Assembly: GCF_024172095.1 (NCBI RefSeq)
Contig: NZ_JAMZDX010000002.1
Span: 682,001 to 746,000 of the forward strand
Length of the DNA: 64,000 nt
Origin: Kitasatospora cinereorecta
GTDB taxonomy: Bacteria > Actinomycetota > Actinomycetes > Streptomycetales > Streptomycetaceae
Reading direction: 5' to 3'
Below, piece by piece: positions 11,990 to 20,604 of this stretch. Numbering within the stretch: position 1 is the stretch's first letter; each line of letters starts with the position of its first letter. The position numbers and the translations under genes are program-made. Under the pieces are notes generated by a model, which made no database searches, was not told the origin of the DNA, and saw only the letters and a program-made list of their open reading frames with translations.

Positions 11990-12499
11990 ATGAGCGTGCG
12001 CACCAGAGTCGAGCTGCCGTCGGACGCCGCCGAGACCAGACGCGTCCACATGGCGGCCTTCCCCGGCCCCGAGGAGGCCGATCTGGTCGACGCGCTGCGC
12101 CGCGACGCCGCCGCGTGGCTGCCGGACCTCTCCCTGGTCGCCGTCGACGAGCGGGACGTGGTGATCGGCCACGCCCTGCTGACCCGGCTGGCGGTCGGCG
12201 ACGGCCGGGCGCTGGCCCTGGCGCCGGTCGCGGTCGCGCCCGAGTGGCAGCGCAAGGGCGTCGGCACGCTGGTGGTCCGGGCGGCGCTGGACGCCGCCGA
12301 CGCCGCGGGGGAGCGGCTGGTCGTGGTGCTCGGCGACCCGGGCTACTACGGCCGGTTCGGCTTCGGCCCGGCCTCCCGGCACAAGGTCAGCGGCCCGTTC
12401 GAGGTGGCCGAGGGGTACTTCCAGACCCTGCCGCTGGCGGCGTACGACGGCAGCCCGCACGGGGTGTGCCGCTACCCGGCGCCGTTCGCCGCGGTCTGA
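11990..12499 (+). CDS. GNAT-family N-acetyltransferase (YhbS-like)
   Basis: 169-aa acetyltransferase with the acetyl-CoA loop VAVAPEWQRKGVGTLVVRAAL and the downstream LGDPGYYGRFGF characteristic of the YhbS subgroup. ATG at 11990 follows AGAGG. The substrate is unknown. Its last 28 nt overlap the 3' end of the convergent LysR gene. Confidence 0.88.
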   Translation: MSVRTRVELPSDAAETRRVHMAAFPGPEEADLVDALRRDAAAWLPDLSLVAVDERDVVIGHALLTRLAVGDGRALALAPVAVAPEWQRKGVGTLVVRAALDAADAAGERLVVVLGDPGYYGRFGFGPASRHKVSGPFEVAEGYFQTLPLAAYDGSPHGVCRYPAPFAAV

Positions 12500-13431
12500 G
12501 CCGCCACCGGCCGAGCGGCCGGGCCGGGCGCCGGCTGCTGCACCGCGATGTGCTCCCGGCAGCTGCGCACGAAGGCCGCCATCGCCGGGGTCAGCGGGCG
12601 GCCGAGCGGCCAGTACAGGCCGACCCGGCTGGGGCTCAGCCCGCGCACCGGGCGGTAGACCACGTCCGGCCGGCCGGCGATCCGACTCATCGACTGCGGG
12701 GCGAATCCGATGCCCTGCCCGCACGCCACCGCCGCCAGCCACTCGTCCGCGTTGTGCGCCACCGCGCCCACCCGCGCCGGGCGGCCCCGCCGCTCCTCCG
12801 CCCCCAGCCAGTAGTCCCGCCAGTGGCCGGCCTCCAGCGGGATCGCCACGAACTCCTCGTCCAGCAGCTCGGCGAAGTCCAACTCCGCCCGCCCGGCCAG
12901 CCGGTGGTCGGCCGCCAGCACCGCCCAGCGGTCCTCGGTGCCCAGGTCCGCGCAGTTGTACCGGTCGGTGATCGCCGCCGGCGCGTGCCACAGGGCCAGG
13001 TCGATGTCGCCGCTCAGCAGCCCCGACGTCTCGTCGAACCAGTTGTTCTGCCGCATCCGGACCTGCCAGCCCGGCATCCGGCGGGCGAAGTCCTCCACCG
13101 TCGTCCGGCCCACCAGATTGATGGTCGAACCCTCGAATCCGACCCGCAGCACCCCGCCCGCCCGGTTGGCCGCCTGCCGGACCGCCCGCACCGTCCCGTC
13201 CCAGCCGCCGAGCAGCCCCGACACCCGCGCCGCCAACTCCTCGCCCGCCGGCGTCGGCACCATCCCGGCCCGCGAACGCTCGAACAGCCGCACCCCGAGC
13301 TGCTCCTCCAGACGGCGGATCTGCTTGGTCAGCGTCGGCTGGCTGACGTACAGCCGATCGGCCGCAGCCGTCAGCTGGCCCTCCTCGCAGACCGCCGCGA
13401 AGTAGCGCAGCAGCCGGGTGTCGACGTCCAT
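12472..13431 (-). CDS. LysR-family transcriptional regulator
   Basis: 319-aa LysR-type regulator. The N-terminal winged helix-turn-helix is clear (LLRYFAAVCEEGQLTAAADR, YVSQPTLTKQIRRLEEQLG, LFERS), followed by the periplasmic-binding-like effector domain (about residues 90-300) and an Ala/Pro-rich tail. It overlaps the acetyltransferase gene tail to tail and is divergent from the PPK2 gene; LysR proteins often control a divergent neighbour, so the PPK2 gene is a candidate target by position only. Confidence 0.9.
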   Translation of the reverse strand: MDVDTRLLRYFAAVCEEGQLTAAADRLYVSQPTLTKQIRRLEEQLGVRLFERSRAGMVPTPAGEELAARVSGLLGGWDGTVRAVRQAANRAGGVLRVGFEGSTINLVGRTTVEDFARRMPGWQVRMRQNNWFDETSGLLSGDIDLALWHAPAAITDRYNCADLGTEDRWAVLAADHRLAGRAELDFAELLDEEFVAIPLEAGHWRDYWLGAEERRGRPARVGAVAHNADEWLAAVACGQGIGFAPQSMSRIAGRPDVVYRPVRGLSPSRVGLYWPLGRPLTPAMAAFVRSCREHIAVQQPAPGPAARPVAAQTAANGAG

Positions 13432-13607
13432 GCCCCCAGGCTATGGAAGGGGTAATTGGACCCGGCGGGCAGGGTGCACCAGAGTTGTTCGGTCAACACG
13501 GGGGAAGCCGGCACCGGCGGTACGGGGGGCTGCCGGTTCCGGTCTCCGCTGTGCTCGCTGCCGTAGCCTGAGGCATCGTCAGTGCAACGGTGAGCGGAGG
13601 GCGCACG

Positions 13608-14420
13608 GTGGCGGACCCCAGGAAGAGGAACCGGCTGCCCAAGCGGCTGTACGAGACCGAGCTGCTGCGCCTGCAGCACGAGCTCGTGAAGCTCCAGGAA
13701 TGGGTGCGCGCCGAGGGCGTCCGGCTGGTCGTGGTCTTCGAGGGCCGGGACGCCGCCGGCAAGGGCGGGGCGATCAAGCGGGTCAGCGAGTACCTCAACC
13801 CCCGCGTCGCCCGGATCGCCGCCCTCCCCGCCCCCACCGAACGCCAGCGCGGCCAGTGGTACTTCCAGCGCTACGTCGAACACCTCCCGGCCGCCGGCGA
13901 GATCGTGCTGTTCGACCGCTCCTGGTACAACCGGGCCGGCGTCGAACGGGTCATGGGCTTCTGCACCGACGAGGAGTACCGGCAGTTCCTCCACCAGTGC
14001 CCCACCTTCGAACGGATGCTGACCGAGGCCGGGATCCTGCTGCGCAAGTACTGGTTCTCGGTCAGCGACGTGGAACAGGAACGCCGCTTCCAGGACCGCC
14101 TCCAGGACCCCATGCGGCAGTGGAAGCTCTCCCCGATGGACGTCGAGTCGCTCACCCGCTGGGAGGACTACTCCCGGGCCAAGGACGACATGTTCGTCCA
14201 CACCGACATCCCCGAGGCGCCCTGGTACGTCGTCGAGAGCGACGACAAACGGCGCGCCCGGCTCAACATGATCGCCCACCTGATCGCCTCCGTCCCCTAC
14301 CGCGAGGTCGCCCGCCGGGCCGTCGAACTGCCGCCCCGCCCGCCCTCCCGCGGCTACCGGCGCCCCCCGCGCGACAGCCAGACCTACGTCCCCGACCACG
14401 CGGCGACGCTGAGCGTTTGA
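13608..14420 (+). CDS. ppk2: Polyphosphate kinase 2 (PPK2 family)
   Basis: Transfers phosphate between polyphosphate and nucleoside di- or monophosphates. 270 aa from the GTG at 13608, which has GGAGG 7 nt upstream; an in-frame GTG at 13590 is possible. Walker A GRDAAGKGGAI, the lid YFQRY, Walker B FDRSWYNRAGVE and KYWFSVS are all present in a single domain, as in class I PPK2 enzymes. Substrate preference (GDP/ADP or AMP) cannot be read. It may act with the stringent response, but no operon partner is visible. Confidence 0.93.
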   Translation: MADPRKRNRLPKRLYETELLRLQHELVKLQEWVRAEGVRLVVVFEGRDAAGKGGAIKRVSEYLNPRVARIAALPAPTERQRGQWYFQRYVEHLPAAGEIVLFDRSWYNRAGVERVMGFCTDEEYRQFLHQCPTFERMLTEAGILLRKYWFSVSDVEQERRFQDRLQDPMRQWKLSPMDVESLTRWEDYSRAKDDMFVHTDIPEAPWYVVESDDKRRARLNMIAHLIASVPYREVARRAVELPPRPPSRGYRRPPRDSQTYVPDHAATLSV

Positions 14421-14508
14421 CTGCGGGTCGGGGCGGGCGTGCGATGGAAGGTGGGCGGGGCGGGTGCCGGACGCCCGCGCCGCGGCGGACCTGGACGGAG
14501 GCGTTGCC

Positions 14509-15123
14509 ATGTACGTCCGCACCATCTACATGACCGGTGACCCGGCGCTCGCCGACAAGACGCTCGAAGGGCTCAAAGCCGAATCGGTCGCCCTGCTCTC
14601 CGGCCAGGCCGGCTACCGGGGATTCAGCATCTTCTCCGACCGGCAGCTCGGCAAGATCCTGCTCGGCTCGTGGTGGGACACCGCACAGCACGAGCGGGAC
14701 AGCTACGCCGCCCTGCGCGACCAGCGGCAGGAACTGCTGGCCGTTTTCGGCGGCACCATCACCGTGGACAGCTGGGAGGCCGCGGTCGCCCGCCGCGGCG
14801 ACGCACCGCCCGGGGCGGGGTTCCGGCTGGTGCGGATCGGATTCGACCCGGCGGGGGTCGACCGGCTGGTCAACGCGGTCGAGACGACCGCGATCCCCGG
14901 GCTGGAGGCGATGGACGGGTTCGTCGGCGGAGCGCTGCTCATCGACCGGACGCGCGGCATCGGGAGCGTCGGTGCGATCTTCCGTGACCGTGCCGCGCTC
15001 GACGCCTCCCGCGGACCGCAGGCGCAGCTGCGGTCGCGGGCGTCGGAGGCGGGGGGCGCGCGGGTGCTGGGCCTGGAGGAATTCGACGTCGAACTCCTCG
15101 ACCGACCGCACCTCAACCTGTAG
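14509..15123 (+). CDS. Small alpha-beta barrel protein, ABM-like, unknown role
   Basis: 204-aa protein beginning at ATG 14509 after GGAG. It appears to contain two ferredoxin-like halves: MYVRTIYMTGDP...GYRGFSIFSDRQLGKILLGSWWDT, then FRLVRIGFDPAGVDRL...DGFVGGALLIDRTRGIG. The pattern (strand, helix, 'G..G..', 'W.d..') resembles dimeric alpha-beta barrel (antibiotic-biosynthesis-monooxygenase-like) domains, here duplicated in one chain. No catalytic residue can be named. It is followed by dispersed repeats and converges with the VOC gene. Confidence 0.6.
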   Translation: MYVRTIYMTGDPALADKTLEGLKAESVALLSGQAGYRGFSIFSDRQLGKILLGSWWDTAQHERDSYAALRDQRQELLAVFGGTITVDSWEAAVARRGDAPPGAGFRLVRIGFDPAGVDRLVNAVETTAIPGLEAMDGFVGGALLIDRTRGIGSVGAIFRDRAALDASRGPQAQLRSRASEAGGARVLGLEEFDVELLDRPHLNL

Positions 15124-15268
15124 GGGCTCGGGGAACTGCGAGGCCCGAGGGCAACCCCAGGGGCTCGGGGAACTGCGAGGCCCACCCCTGGTGGGGCGAG
15201 CCGGACGGCGGGCGGACGGGAGGCTGCCGGCCCGTGCCTTCCGCTGCGCGCAGTTCCCCGCGCCCCTT
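15122..15268. repeat. Two direct and one inverted copy of the intergenic repeat
   Basis: Two identical 25-bp units (core GGGGCTCGGGGAACTGCG) lie at 15122-15146 and 15159-15183, 37 bp apart. A third copy in inverted orientation (GCGCAGTTCCCCGCGCCCC) sits at 15248-15268. They fill the gap between two convergent genes and match the unit at 5541-5616. Pairing of a direct with the inverted copy would make a bidirectional terminator-like stem. Confidence 0.75.
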
Positions 15269-15272
15269 GTGG

Positions 15273-15773
15273 CTAGGTTGCGGAGCCGGCGGCGGAGCCG
15301 GTGGCGAGGTCGGGGCCCCAGCGGTCGAGGGATTCGGTGAGGTCGAGGGGGCCGGGCTTGGCGTCGGAGTCGGCGGCGGGCCAGTCCTCGCGGGGGACGC
15401 GCCACATCAGCTCGAACTCGTTGCCGTCCGGATCCTTCGCGTAGAAGGACTTGGACACCAGGTGGTTGGTCGACCCGACAAGCGCGCCGCGCTCGGCGAG
15501 CTTGCGGCCGATCGCGGCCAGTTCGCCGAGCGTCCCGACCTCCCAGGCGAGGTGGTAGAGGCCGACCCGGCCCTGTTCGGGGCCGGGGGCGTCGGCGCCG
15601 ATCGCGAAGAGCCCGAGGTCGTGGTCGTTGAGGCTGCCAGGGGCGGAGAGGAAGGCGGCGCGGCCGGGGATCAGGTGGTCGACCTGGAAGCCGAAGACGT
15701 CGGCGTAGAACTCCACCGAGCGGTCGACGTCGCGGATCCAGAGCACCGCGTGGTTGAGACGGCGTACAGACAT
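15273..15773 (-). CDS. VOC-family (glyoxalase/dioxygenase fold) protein
   Basis: 166-aa vicinal-oxygen-chelate protein. Paired beta-alpha-beta-beta-beta halves are seen: RRLNHAVLWIRDVDRSVEFY with a His ligand, VGLYHLAWEV with a second His, and DPDGNEFELMW with the Glu ligand, so a metal site is intact. Reaction unknown; similar proteins include ring-cleaving dioxygenases and thiol-modifying resistance proteins. The start at 15773 lacks a ribosome site but has TAGGGT six bases upstream, suggesting a leaderless transcript. An AT-rich palindrome lies at the expected -35. Confidence 0.88.
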   Translation of the reverse strand: MSVRRLNHAVLWIRDVDRSVEFYADVFGFQVDHLIPGRAAFLSAPGSLNDHDLGLFAIGADAPGPEQGRVGLYHLAWEVGTLGELAAIGRKLAERGALVGSTNHLVSKSFYAKDPDGNEFELMWRVPREDWPAADSDAKPGPLDLTESLDRWGPDLATGSAAGSAT

Positions 15774-15779
15774 GCCACC

Positions 15780-15810
15780 ACCCTAACCCGATCCAGTTCA
15801 AATTCGAACT
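15780..15810 (-). promoter_or_regulatory. Leaderless promoter and palindromic operator of the VOC gene
   Basis: On the minus strand TAGGGT (15780-15785) lies 6 nt from the ATG; the -35 position falls in AGTTCAAATTCGAACT (15795-15810), a 16-bp palindrome with one mismatched pair. It is very AT-rich for this genome, as expected of a MarR/TetR-type operator. It also lies upstream of the divergent rarA gene. Confidence 0.5.
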
Positions 15811-15851
15811 ACAGCCCGGAAGTGCCCCGGAAGTCCGTCGGCGGCCTCGCA

Positions 15852-15863
15852 TAGGCTTTGCCC
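15852..15863 (+). promoter_or_regulatory. Leaderless promoter of rarA
   Basis: TAGGCT at 15852-15857 ends six bases before the rarA GTG at 15864, the spacing expected if transcription starts at the first codon. No Shine-Dalgarno sequence is present. Confidence 0.45.
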
Positions 15864-17213
15864 GTGGACGAACCCGACCTCTTCACCGCCGCCGCCGAGG
15901 AACGCCAGGCCGCCGAGCCGGGGCGGGCGCCGCTCGCCGTACGGATGCGGCCCCGCACCCTGGACGAGGTCGCCGGCCAGCGCCAGCTGCTGAAGGACGG
16001 GTCGCCGCTGCGCCGCCTGGTGGCCGGCTCCCGCGGCCCGGCCGCGACCAGCTCGGTGATCCTCTGGGGTCCGCCCGGCACCGGGAAGACCACGCTGGCG
16101 CATGTGATCAGCCAGGCCGTCGAGGGCCGGTTCGTCGAGCTGTCGGCGATCACCCACGGCGTGAAGGAGGTCCGCGCGGTGATCGACGGGGCCCGCCGGG
16201 CGGTGGGGATGAGCGGCCGCGAGACGGTGCTGTTCCTGGACGAGATCCACCGCTTCTCCAAGGCGCAGCAGGATTCGCTGCTGCCGGCGGTGGAGAACCG
16301 CTGGGTCACCCTGATCGCGGCGACCACGGAGAACCCGTACTTCTCGGTGATCTCGCCGCTGCTGTCGCGCTCGCTGCTGCTGACCCTGGAGTCGCTGACC
16401 GACGAGGACGTCCGGGCGCTGCTGCGCCGGGCAGTGGCGGACGAGCGCGGGCTGGCCGGCAGTGTGGAGCTGACCGCGGAGGCGGAGGACCACCTGGTGC
16501 GGCTGGCGGGCGGGGACGCGCGGCGGGCGCTGACCACGCTGGAGGCGGCGGCCGGGGCGGCGATCGAGAAGGGCGAGCGGGAGCTGACCCTGGCCACCAC
16601 GGAGACGGCGGTGAACCAGGCGGCGGTCCGCTACGACAAGGACGGCGACCAGCACTACGACGTTGCCAGCGCGCTGATCAAGTCGATCCGCGGCAGCGAC
16701 GTGGACGCCACCCTGCACTACCTGGCCCGGATGATCGAGGCGGGGGAGGACCCGCGGTTCATCGCCCGGCGGCTGATGATCTCGGCCAGCGAGGACGTCG
16801 GACTGGCCGATCCGACGGCGCTGCAGACGGCCGTGGCGGCGGCCCAGGCGGTGGCGCTGATCGGCTTCCCGGAGGCGCGGATCATCCTGTCCCAGGCGGC
16901 GATCGCGCTGGCGCTGGCGCCCAAGTCCAACGCGGCGTACCTGGCGATCGACGCGGCGCTGGCCGACGTCCGGCAGGGCCTGGCGGGCGCGGTGCCGCCG
17001 CATCTGCGGGACGCGCACTACGGGGGTGCGGGGAAGCTCGGCCACGGCAAGGGCTACCGGTACCCGCACGACCTGCCGGAGGGCATCGCCGCCCAGCAGT
17101 ACGCGCCGGACGCGGTGCACGGCAAGGAGTACTACCGGCCGACCCGGCGCGGCGGGGAGGCCAGGTACGCGGACATCGTGGAGTGGACCCGGGGCCGGCT
17201 CAGGGGCGAGTAG
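15864..17213 (+). CDS. rarA: Replication-associated recombination protein A (AAA+ ATPase)
   Basis: 449-aa AAA+ ATPase of the RarA/MgsA/WRNIP1 family, acting at stalled replication forks. N-terminal MDEPDLF resembles an SSB/clamp-binding tail, followed by [17 protein letters not shown], Walker [10 protein letters not shown], Walker [10 protein letters not shown], sensor 1 AATTENP and the family's C-terminal tetramerisation domain ([28 protein letters not shown]). GTG start at 15864 is leaderless. Full length for the family. Confidence 0.96.
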   Translation: MDEPDLFTAAAEERQAAEPGRAPLAVRMRPRTLDEVAGQRQLLKDGSPLRRLVAGSRGPAATSSVILWGPPGTGKTTLAHVISQAVEGRFVELSAITHGVKEVRAVIDGARRAVGMSGRETVLFLDEIHRFSKAQQDSLLPAVENRWVTLIAATTENPYFSVISPLLSRSLLLTLESLTDEDVRALLRRAVADERGLAGSVELTAEAEDHLVRLAGGDARRALTTLEAAAGAAIEKGERELTLATTETAVNQAAVRYDKDGDQHYDVASALIKSIRGSDVDATLHYLARMIEAGEDPRFIARRLMISASEDVGLADPTALQTAVAAAQAVALIGFPEARIILSQAAIALALAPKSNAAYLAIDAALADVRQGLAGAVPPHLRDAHYGGAGKLGHGKGYRYPHDLPEGIAAQQYAPDAVHGKEYYRPTRRGGEARYADIVEWTRGRLRGE

Positions 17214-17365
17214 ACCACCTGTAGACTGTCAGGCGAGTGTCCCGGGTTCGGCGGGCGGACGTGAGTCCGGCCGACCGGCCGCACCAGCGGGGCACCGGTC
17301 CGAGGGGCCGTCGCAGGACGGCGCCTCCAGGAGCGTCGCGCACCGGTCATTCGGTGTCGCGGGCA

Positions 17366-17459
17366 GCCCACCACCTCTGCGGTCGGTGGGCCGTTCGTGT
17401 GCAAGCACATAGTGCCCGGCCTCGGAGAGCGGCTGACCACCCGGTGACGGGCGGTTTTT
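17366..17459 (+). promoter_or_regulatory. Structured 5' leader of rpsD with attenuator-like hairpin
   Basis: The 322-nt gap between rarA and rpsD contains no gene. It has a weak -10-like TAGACT (17222-17227) and two hairpins. Hairpin 1 has perfect arms GCCCACC (17366-17372) and GGTGGGC (17385-17391). Hairpin 2 has arms ACCACCCG (17436-17443) and CGGGCGGT (17448-17455), a GTGA loop and runs into five Ts, the form of an intrinsic terminator, 76 nt before the rpsD start. CCACC of hairpin 2 could alternatively pair with GGTGG of hairpin 1. Autoregulation by S4 is known in other bacteria; here it is inference. Confidence 0.5.
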
Positions 17460-17535
17460 CTCCGGGTCGCGAGAAGCGGCCTCCGTCAACACCTGGTGAA
17501 GCCGTATTCGCAAAACCGAAAGAGGTAATGGTTCC

Positions 17536-18150
17536 ATGGCGAACCAGAAGCGCCCCAAGGTCAAGATCGCTCGCGCCCTTGGCGTTCCGCTGACCCCGAA
17601 GTCCGTCAAGTACTTCGAGGCCCGCCCGTACCCGCCCGGCCAGCACGGCCGTGGCCGCAAGCAGAACTCTGACTACAAGGTCCGTCTGACCGAGAAGCAG
17701 CGTCTGCGCGCCCAGTACGACCTCAGCGAGAAGCAGATGGCTCGCGCGTTCGAGGCCGCCAAGAAGGTCGAAGGCAAGACCGGTGAGGCGCTCGTCGGCC
17801 TGCTCGAGGTCCGCCTCGACTCGCTGGTCCTGCGTTCGGGCATCGCCCGCACGATCTACCAGGCCCGCCAGATGGTCGTGCACGGTCACATCGAGGTCAA
17901 CGGCAGCAAGGTCAACAAGCCGTCGTTCCAGATGAAGCCGGGCTACGTCGTCACGGTCAAGGAGAAGTCGAAGGAGAAGGTTCCCTTCCAGGTGGCTCGC
18001 GAGGGCGGCAACGCCGGCGAGGGCCAGACCCCGAAGTACCTCGAGGTCAACCTGAAGGCCCTGGCCTTCCGTCTGGACCGCGCGCCGCAGCGTCGCGAGG
18101 TTCCGGTCGTCTGCGACGAGCAGCTGGTCGTCGAGTACTACTCGCGCTGA
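17536..18150 (+). CDS. rpsD: 30S ribosomal protein S4
   Basis: Primary 16S rRNA-binding protein, 204 aa. N-terminal RPYPPGQHGRGRKQNSDYKVRL, the S4 RNA-binding motif RSGIARTIYQARQMVVHGHIEVNG and C-terminal VEYYSR are typical. ATG 17536 follows AGAGG. The N-terminal zinc Cys cluster found in some S4 proteins is missing (one Cys only), so this is the zinc-free form. It is monocistronic and flanked by a structured leader and a perfect terminator. Confidence 0.97.
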   Translation: MANQKRPKVKIARALGVPLTPKSVKYFEARPYPPGQHGRGRKQNSDYKVRLTEKQRLRAQYDLSEKQMARAFEAAKKVEGKTGEALVGLLEVRLDSLVLRSGIARTIYQARQMVVHGHIEVNGSKVNKPSFQMKPGYVVTVKEKSKEKVPFQVAREGGNAGEGQTPKYLEVNLKALAFRLDRAPQRREVPVVCDEQLVVEYYSR

Positions 18151-18159
18151 CCCGCGAGC

Positions 18160-18199
18160 GGAAGCCCCCGTACGGCCCTCGGGCCGTACGGGGGCTTCC
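18160..18199 (+). terminator. Perfect rpsD terminator hairpin
   Basis: Two 19-nt arms, 18160-18178 and 18181-18199, are exact reverse complements around a TC centre (core CCCCCGTACGGCCC). It lies 9 nt after the rpsD stop and before the convergent STAND ATPase gene, so it can work in both directions. Confidence 0.85.
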
Positions 18200-18220
18200 C
18201 CGTTCCCGGGGTCCGGCGGG

Positions 18221-20392
18221 TCAGCGGGCCGGGACGGGGGAGGGCCGGGCCGGGGGCCGCGGGCCCGAGCGGCCCTCGCCGCCGGCGCCGGGCGGTCCGG
18301 GCAGTTCGCCGCCGAGCGCCCGGCGGACGGCCGCGTCCAGGCCGAGCCCGGTGCCCAGCCGGAAGGCGTCGGTGAACTCCTGGGCGGTCAGCCCCGCGCG
18401 GGCCCGCTGCTCGCACTCGCGGTGCGGCCCGCCGAAGGTGCGCGAGCCGAAGAACGGGGTGCCGACCGCCTGCCACAGCCGGTGCGCCGCGCCCTGCAGC
18501 ACCCGGGCCTCGACCAGGTCGGCGTCCGGCCCCTCGGTCTCCAGCAGGGCCAGCACGTCCATGGCCAGCACGATCCCGAGCAGGTCGCGGAAGAGGTGGT
18601 TGAGCCGGACGCACTCCCGGGCGAAGGCGCGGGCCAGCCGGATCTCGCCGCCCGCCCACTTCGAGTACGCCATCGCGTAGAGCCCGTAGGCGTACGCCCA
18701 CTGCTCCCCGTGCTCCTCGCAGATCTCCCGCACCCGGTCGATCCAGAGGTCGCCGCGCTCGGTGTCGCCGAGGAACAGGTACGCGACGCCCAGCTCGAAC
18801 ATCGCCATCAGGACGTTGCTGTTGAGCTCGCCGATGGTGTTGTAGTGCCAGAGCGCCTCCTCGAACAGCTCGGCCGCCCGCTGCGGCTCGTCGCCGATCA
18901 GCGCCGCGCAGCCCTGGCGGTGCACCGCGTAGGCCAGCGCCCGGTCGTCGCCGGTGTCCAGGGCCTGGCGGCGGCACTCCTCGAGGGCGGGCCGGGCCCG
19001 GACCAGGTCGCCCTGGAGGGTGGCCATGTACCCGGTGACCCAGAGCGCCTTGGCCCGCGCCCCGGTGGGTTCGGGGGCCAGCGCGAGGGCCCGGTCGAGC
19101 CAGTGCCGGCCCTCGCCGAGGTGGCCGGAGCCGACCCAGTAGAACCAGAGGGTGCCGGCCAGGACCAGGGCGAGCTGCTCCTCGCCCGGTTCGGTGAGGC
19201 AGAACTCCAGGGCGGCGCGCAGGTTGGCGTGGGCGAGCCGGGTGCGTTCGGCGGTCTCGGCCTGGCGCGGGCCGAACCACTCGACCTCGCCCCAGGTGGC
19301 CACCCCGAGGTACCAGTCGCGGTGGCGGCAGAGCAGCCGGTGCTCGTCGCCGCCGGCCCGCAGCCACTGGGCGCCGTACTCGCGGAGGGTGTCGAGCATC
19401 CGGAACCGGACCGCGGACGGGTCGCCGTCGCGCAGCAGGACGGACTTGTCGACCAGGGAGTCGACGAGGTCGAGGACCTCGTCGGCCTCCAGGCCCTCGC
19501 CGGCGCAGACGTACTCGGCGGCGTCCAGGTCGAAGCCGCCCGCGAAGACCGAGAGGCGGGCCCAGATTAAACGTTCCTGCATCGAGCAGAGCTCGTGACT
19601 CCAGCCGATCGTGGTGCGCAGCGTCTGGTGCCGCGGGGGAGCGGTCCGCCAGCCGCCGGTGAGCACCCGGAAGCGGTCGTCCAGCCGGGCCGTGATCTGC
19701 TCGACGGAGAGCGCGCGCAGCCGTCCGGCGGCCAGCTCGACGGCCAGCGGGATGCCGTCCAGCCGGCGGCAGAGCAGTGAGACCTCGGCGCGGTTGGCGG
19801 CGGTGATCCGGAAGTCCGGCAGCACGGCCGCGGCCCGGTCGGCGAACAGCGCCACCGCCTCCGCCTCGGTGCCCGGCGCGGCCGGCTCGGCGGAGAGCGG
19901 GGCCAGCAGTACCAGGTGCTCGCCCGGCACCCGCAGCGACTGCCGGCTGGTGGCCAGCACCTTCAGGCCGGGCACCGCGCGCAGCAGGACGTCCACCAGC
20001 TCGGCGCACGCCTCGACCAGGTGCTCGCAGCCGTCCAGCACCAGCAGCAGGCGGCGGTCGGCGAGCTGCTCGACCAGCACGTCCAGCGGCGGGCGGGCGG
20101 TGTGGTCGGTCAGCCGCAGGGCCTCCAGCACCGCGTGGCCCAGCAGCAGCGGGTCCTGCACCGCGCCGACCTCGGCCAGCCAGGCGCCGTCCGCGTGCCC
20201 GGCGGCCGCGGCGGCGGCCGCCCGCAGCGCCAGCCTGCTCTTGCCGACCCCGCCCGGGCCGGTCACCGTGACCAGCCGGGACTCCTCCAACAGGCCGTCC
20301 ACCGCTCGGAGTTCGGCCTCGCGACCGATGAAGCGGGAGACCTCGGCAGGCAATCTGCCCCGGCCGGGCACCCCCGGCGACCCACTCGACAT
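18221..20392 (-). CDS. STAND-type NTPase with TPR repeats, lacking a DNA-binding domain
   Basis: 723-aa protein related to the ATPase half of AfsR/SARP and LuxR-LAL regulators. ATG at 20392 follows GGGGGCG. After a short linker come FIGREAELRAVDGLL, Walker A GPGGVGKSRLA, Walker B LLLVLDGCEHLV, sensor LATSRQSLRV and RRLDGIPLAVELAA, then a winged-helix-like segment and many TPR-type repeats (about residues 400-650), ending in a Pro/Gly-rich tail. Neither an N-terminal SARP domain nor a C-terminal LuxR helix-turn-helix is present, so the output is unknown; it may act through a protein partner. Confidence 0.82.
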   Translation of the reverse strand: MSSGSPGVPGRGRLPAEVSRFIGREAELRAVDGLLEESRLVTVTGPGGVGKSRLALRAAAAAAAGHADGAWLAEVGAVQDPLLLGHAVLEALRLTDHTARPPLDVLVEQLADRRLLLVLDGCEHLVEACAELVDVLLRAVPGLKVLATSRQSLRVPGEHLVLLAPLSAEPAAPGTEAEAVALFADRAAAVLPDFRITAANRAEVSLLCRRLDGIPLAVELAAGRLRALSVEQITARLDDRFRVLTGGWRTAPPRHQTLRTTIGWSHELCSMQERLIWARLSVFAGGFDLDAAEYVCAGEGLEADEVLDLVDSLVDKSVLLRDGDPSAVRFRMLDTLREYGAQWLRAGGDEHRLLCRHRDWYLGVATWGEVEWFGPRQAETAERTRLAHANLRAALEFCLTEPGEEQLALVLAGTLWFYWVGSGHLGEGRHWLDRALALAPEPTGARAKALWVTGYMATLQGDLVRARPALEECRRQALDTGDDRALAYAVHRQGCAALIGDEPQRAAELFEEALWHYNTIGELNSNVLMAMFELGVAYLFLGDTERGDLWIDRVREICEEHGEQWAYAYGLYAMAYSKWAGGEIRLARAFARECVRLNHLFRDLLGIVLAMDVLALLETEGPDADLVEARVLQGAAHRLWQAVGTPFFGSRTFGGPHRECEQRARAGLTAQEFTDAFRLGTGLGLDAAVRRALGGELPGPPGAGGEGRSGPRPPARPSPVPAR

Positions 20393-20604
20393 GACGCCCC
20401 CGTCACTGGGAAATGGAAACCGCAGGCCCGCGGTGCCGCGAGCCCCTCCCCCCAACGAGGTGACCGGGCGGAGGGTTACGCACCGTGTTCGCACGCGTTC
20501 GGACGCCGGGCCGGGCGTCGTTACCGACGTCGGGGCGCTCCGCGACTGGCCGTATCCGATAGGGTTCGGTTCCGAGGAGAAGAAGAGGCGAGGGAGCGCG
20601 CAAG

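Noticed and set aside
17214..17535. tRNA or small protein gene in the rarA-rpsD gap
   Set aside because: No cloverleaf or CCA end could be drawn, and short frames there have no start with a ribosome site. The region is better explained as a leader.
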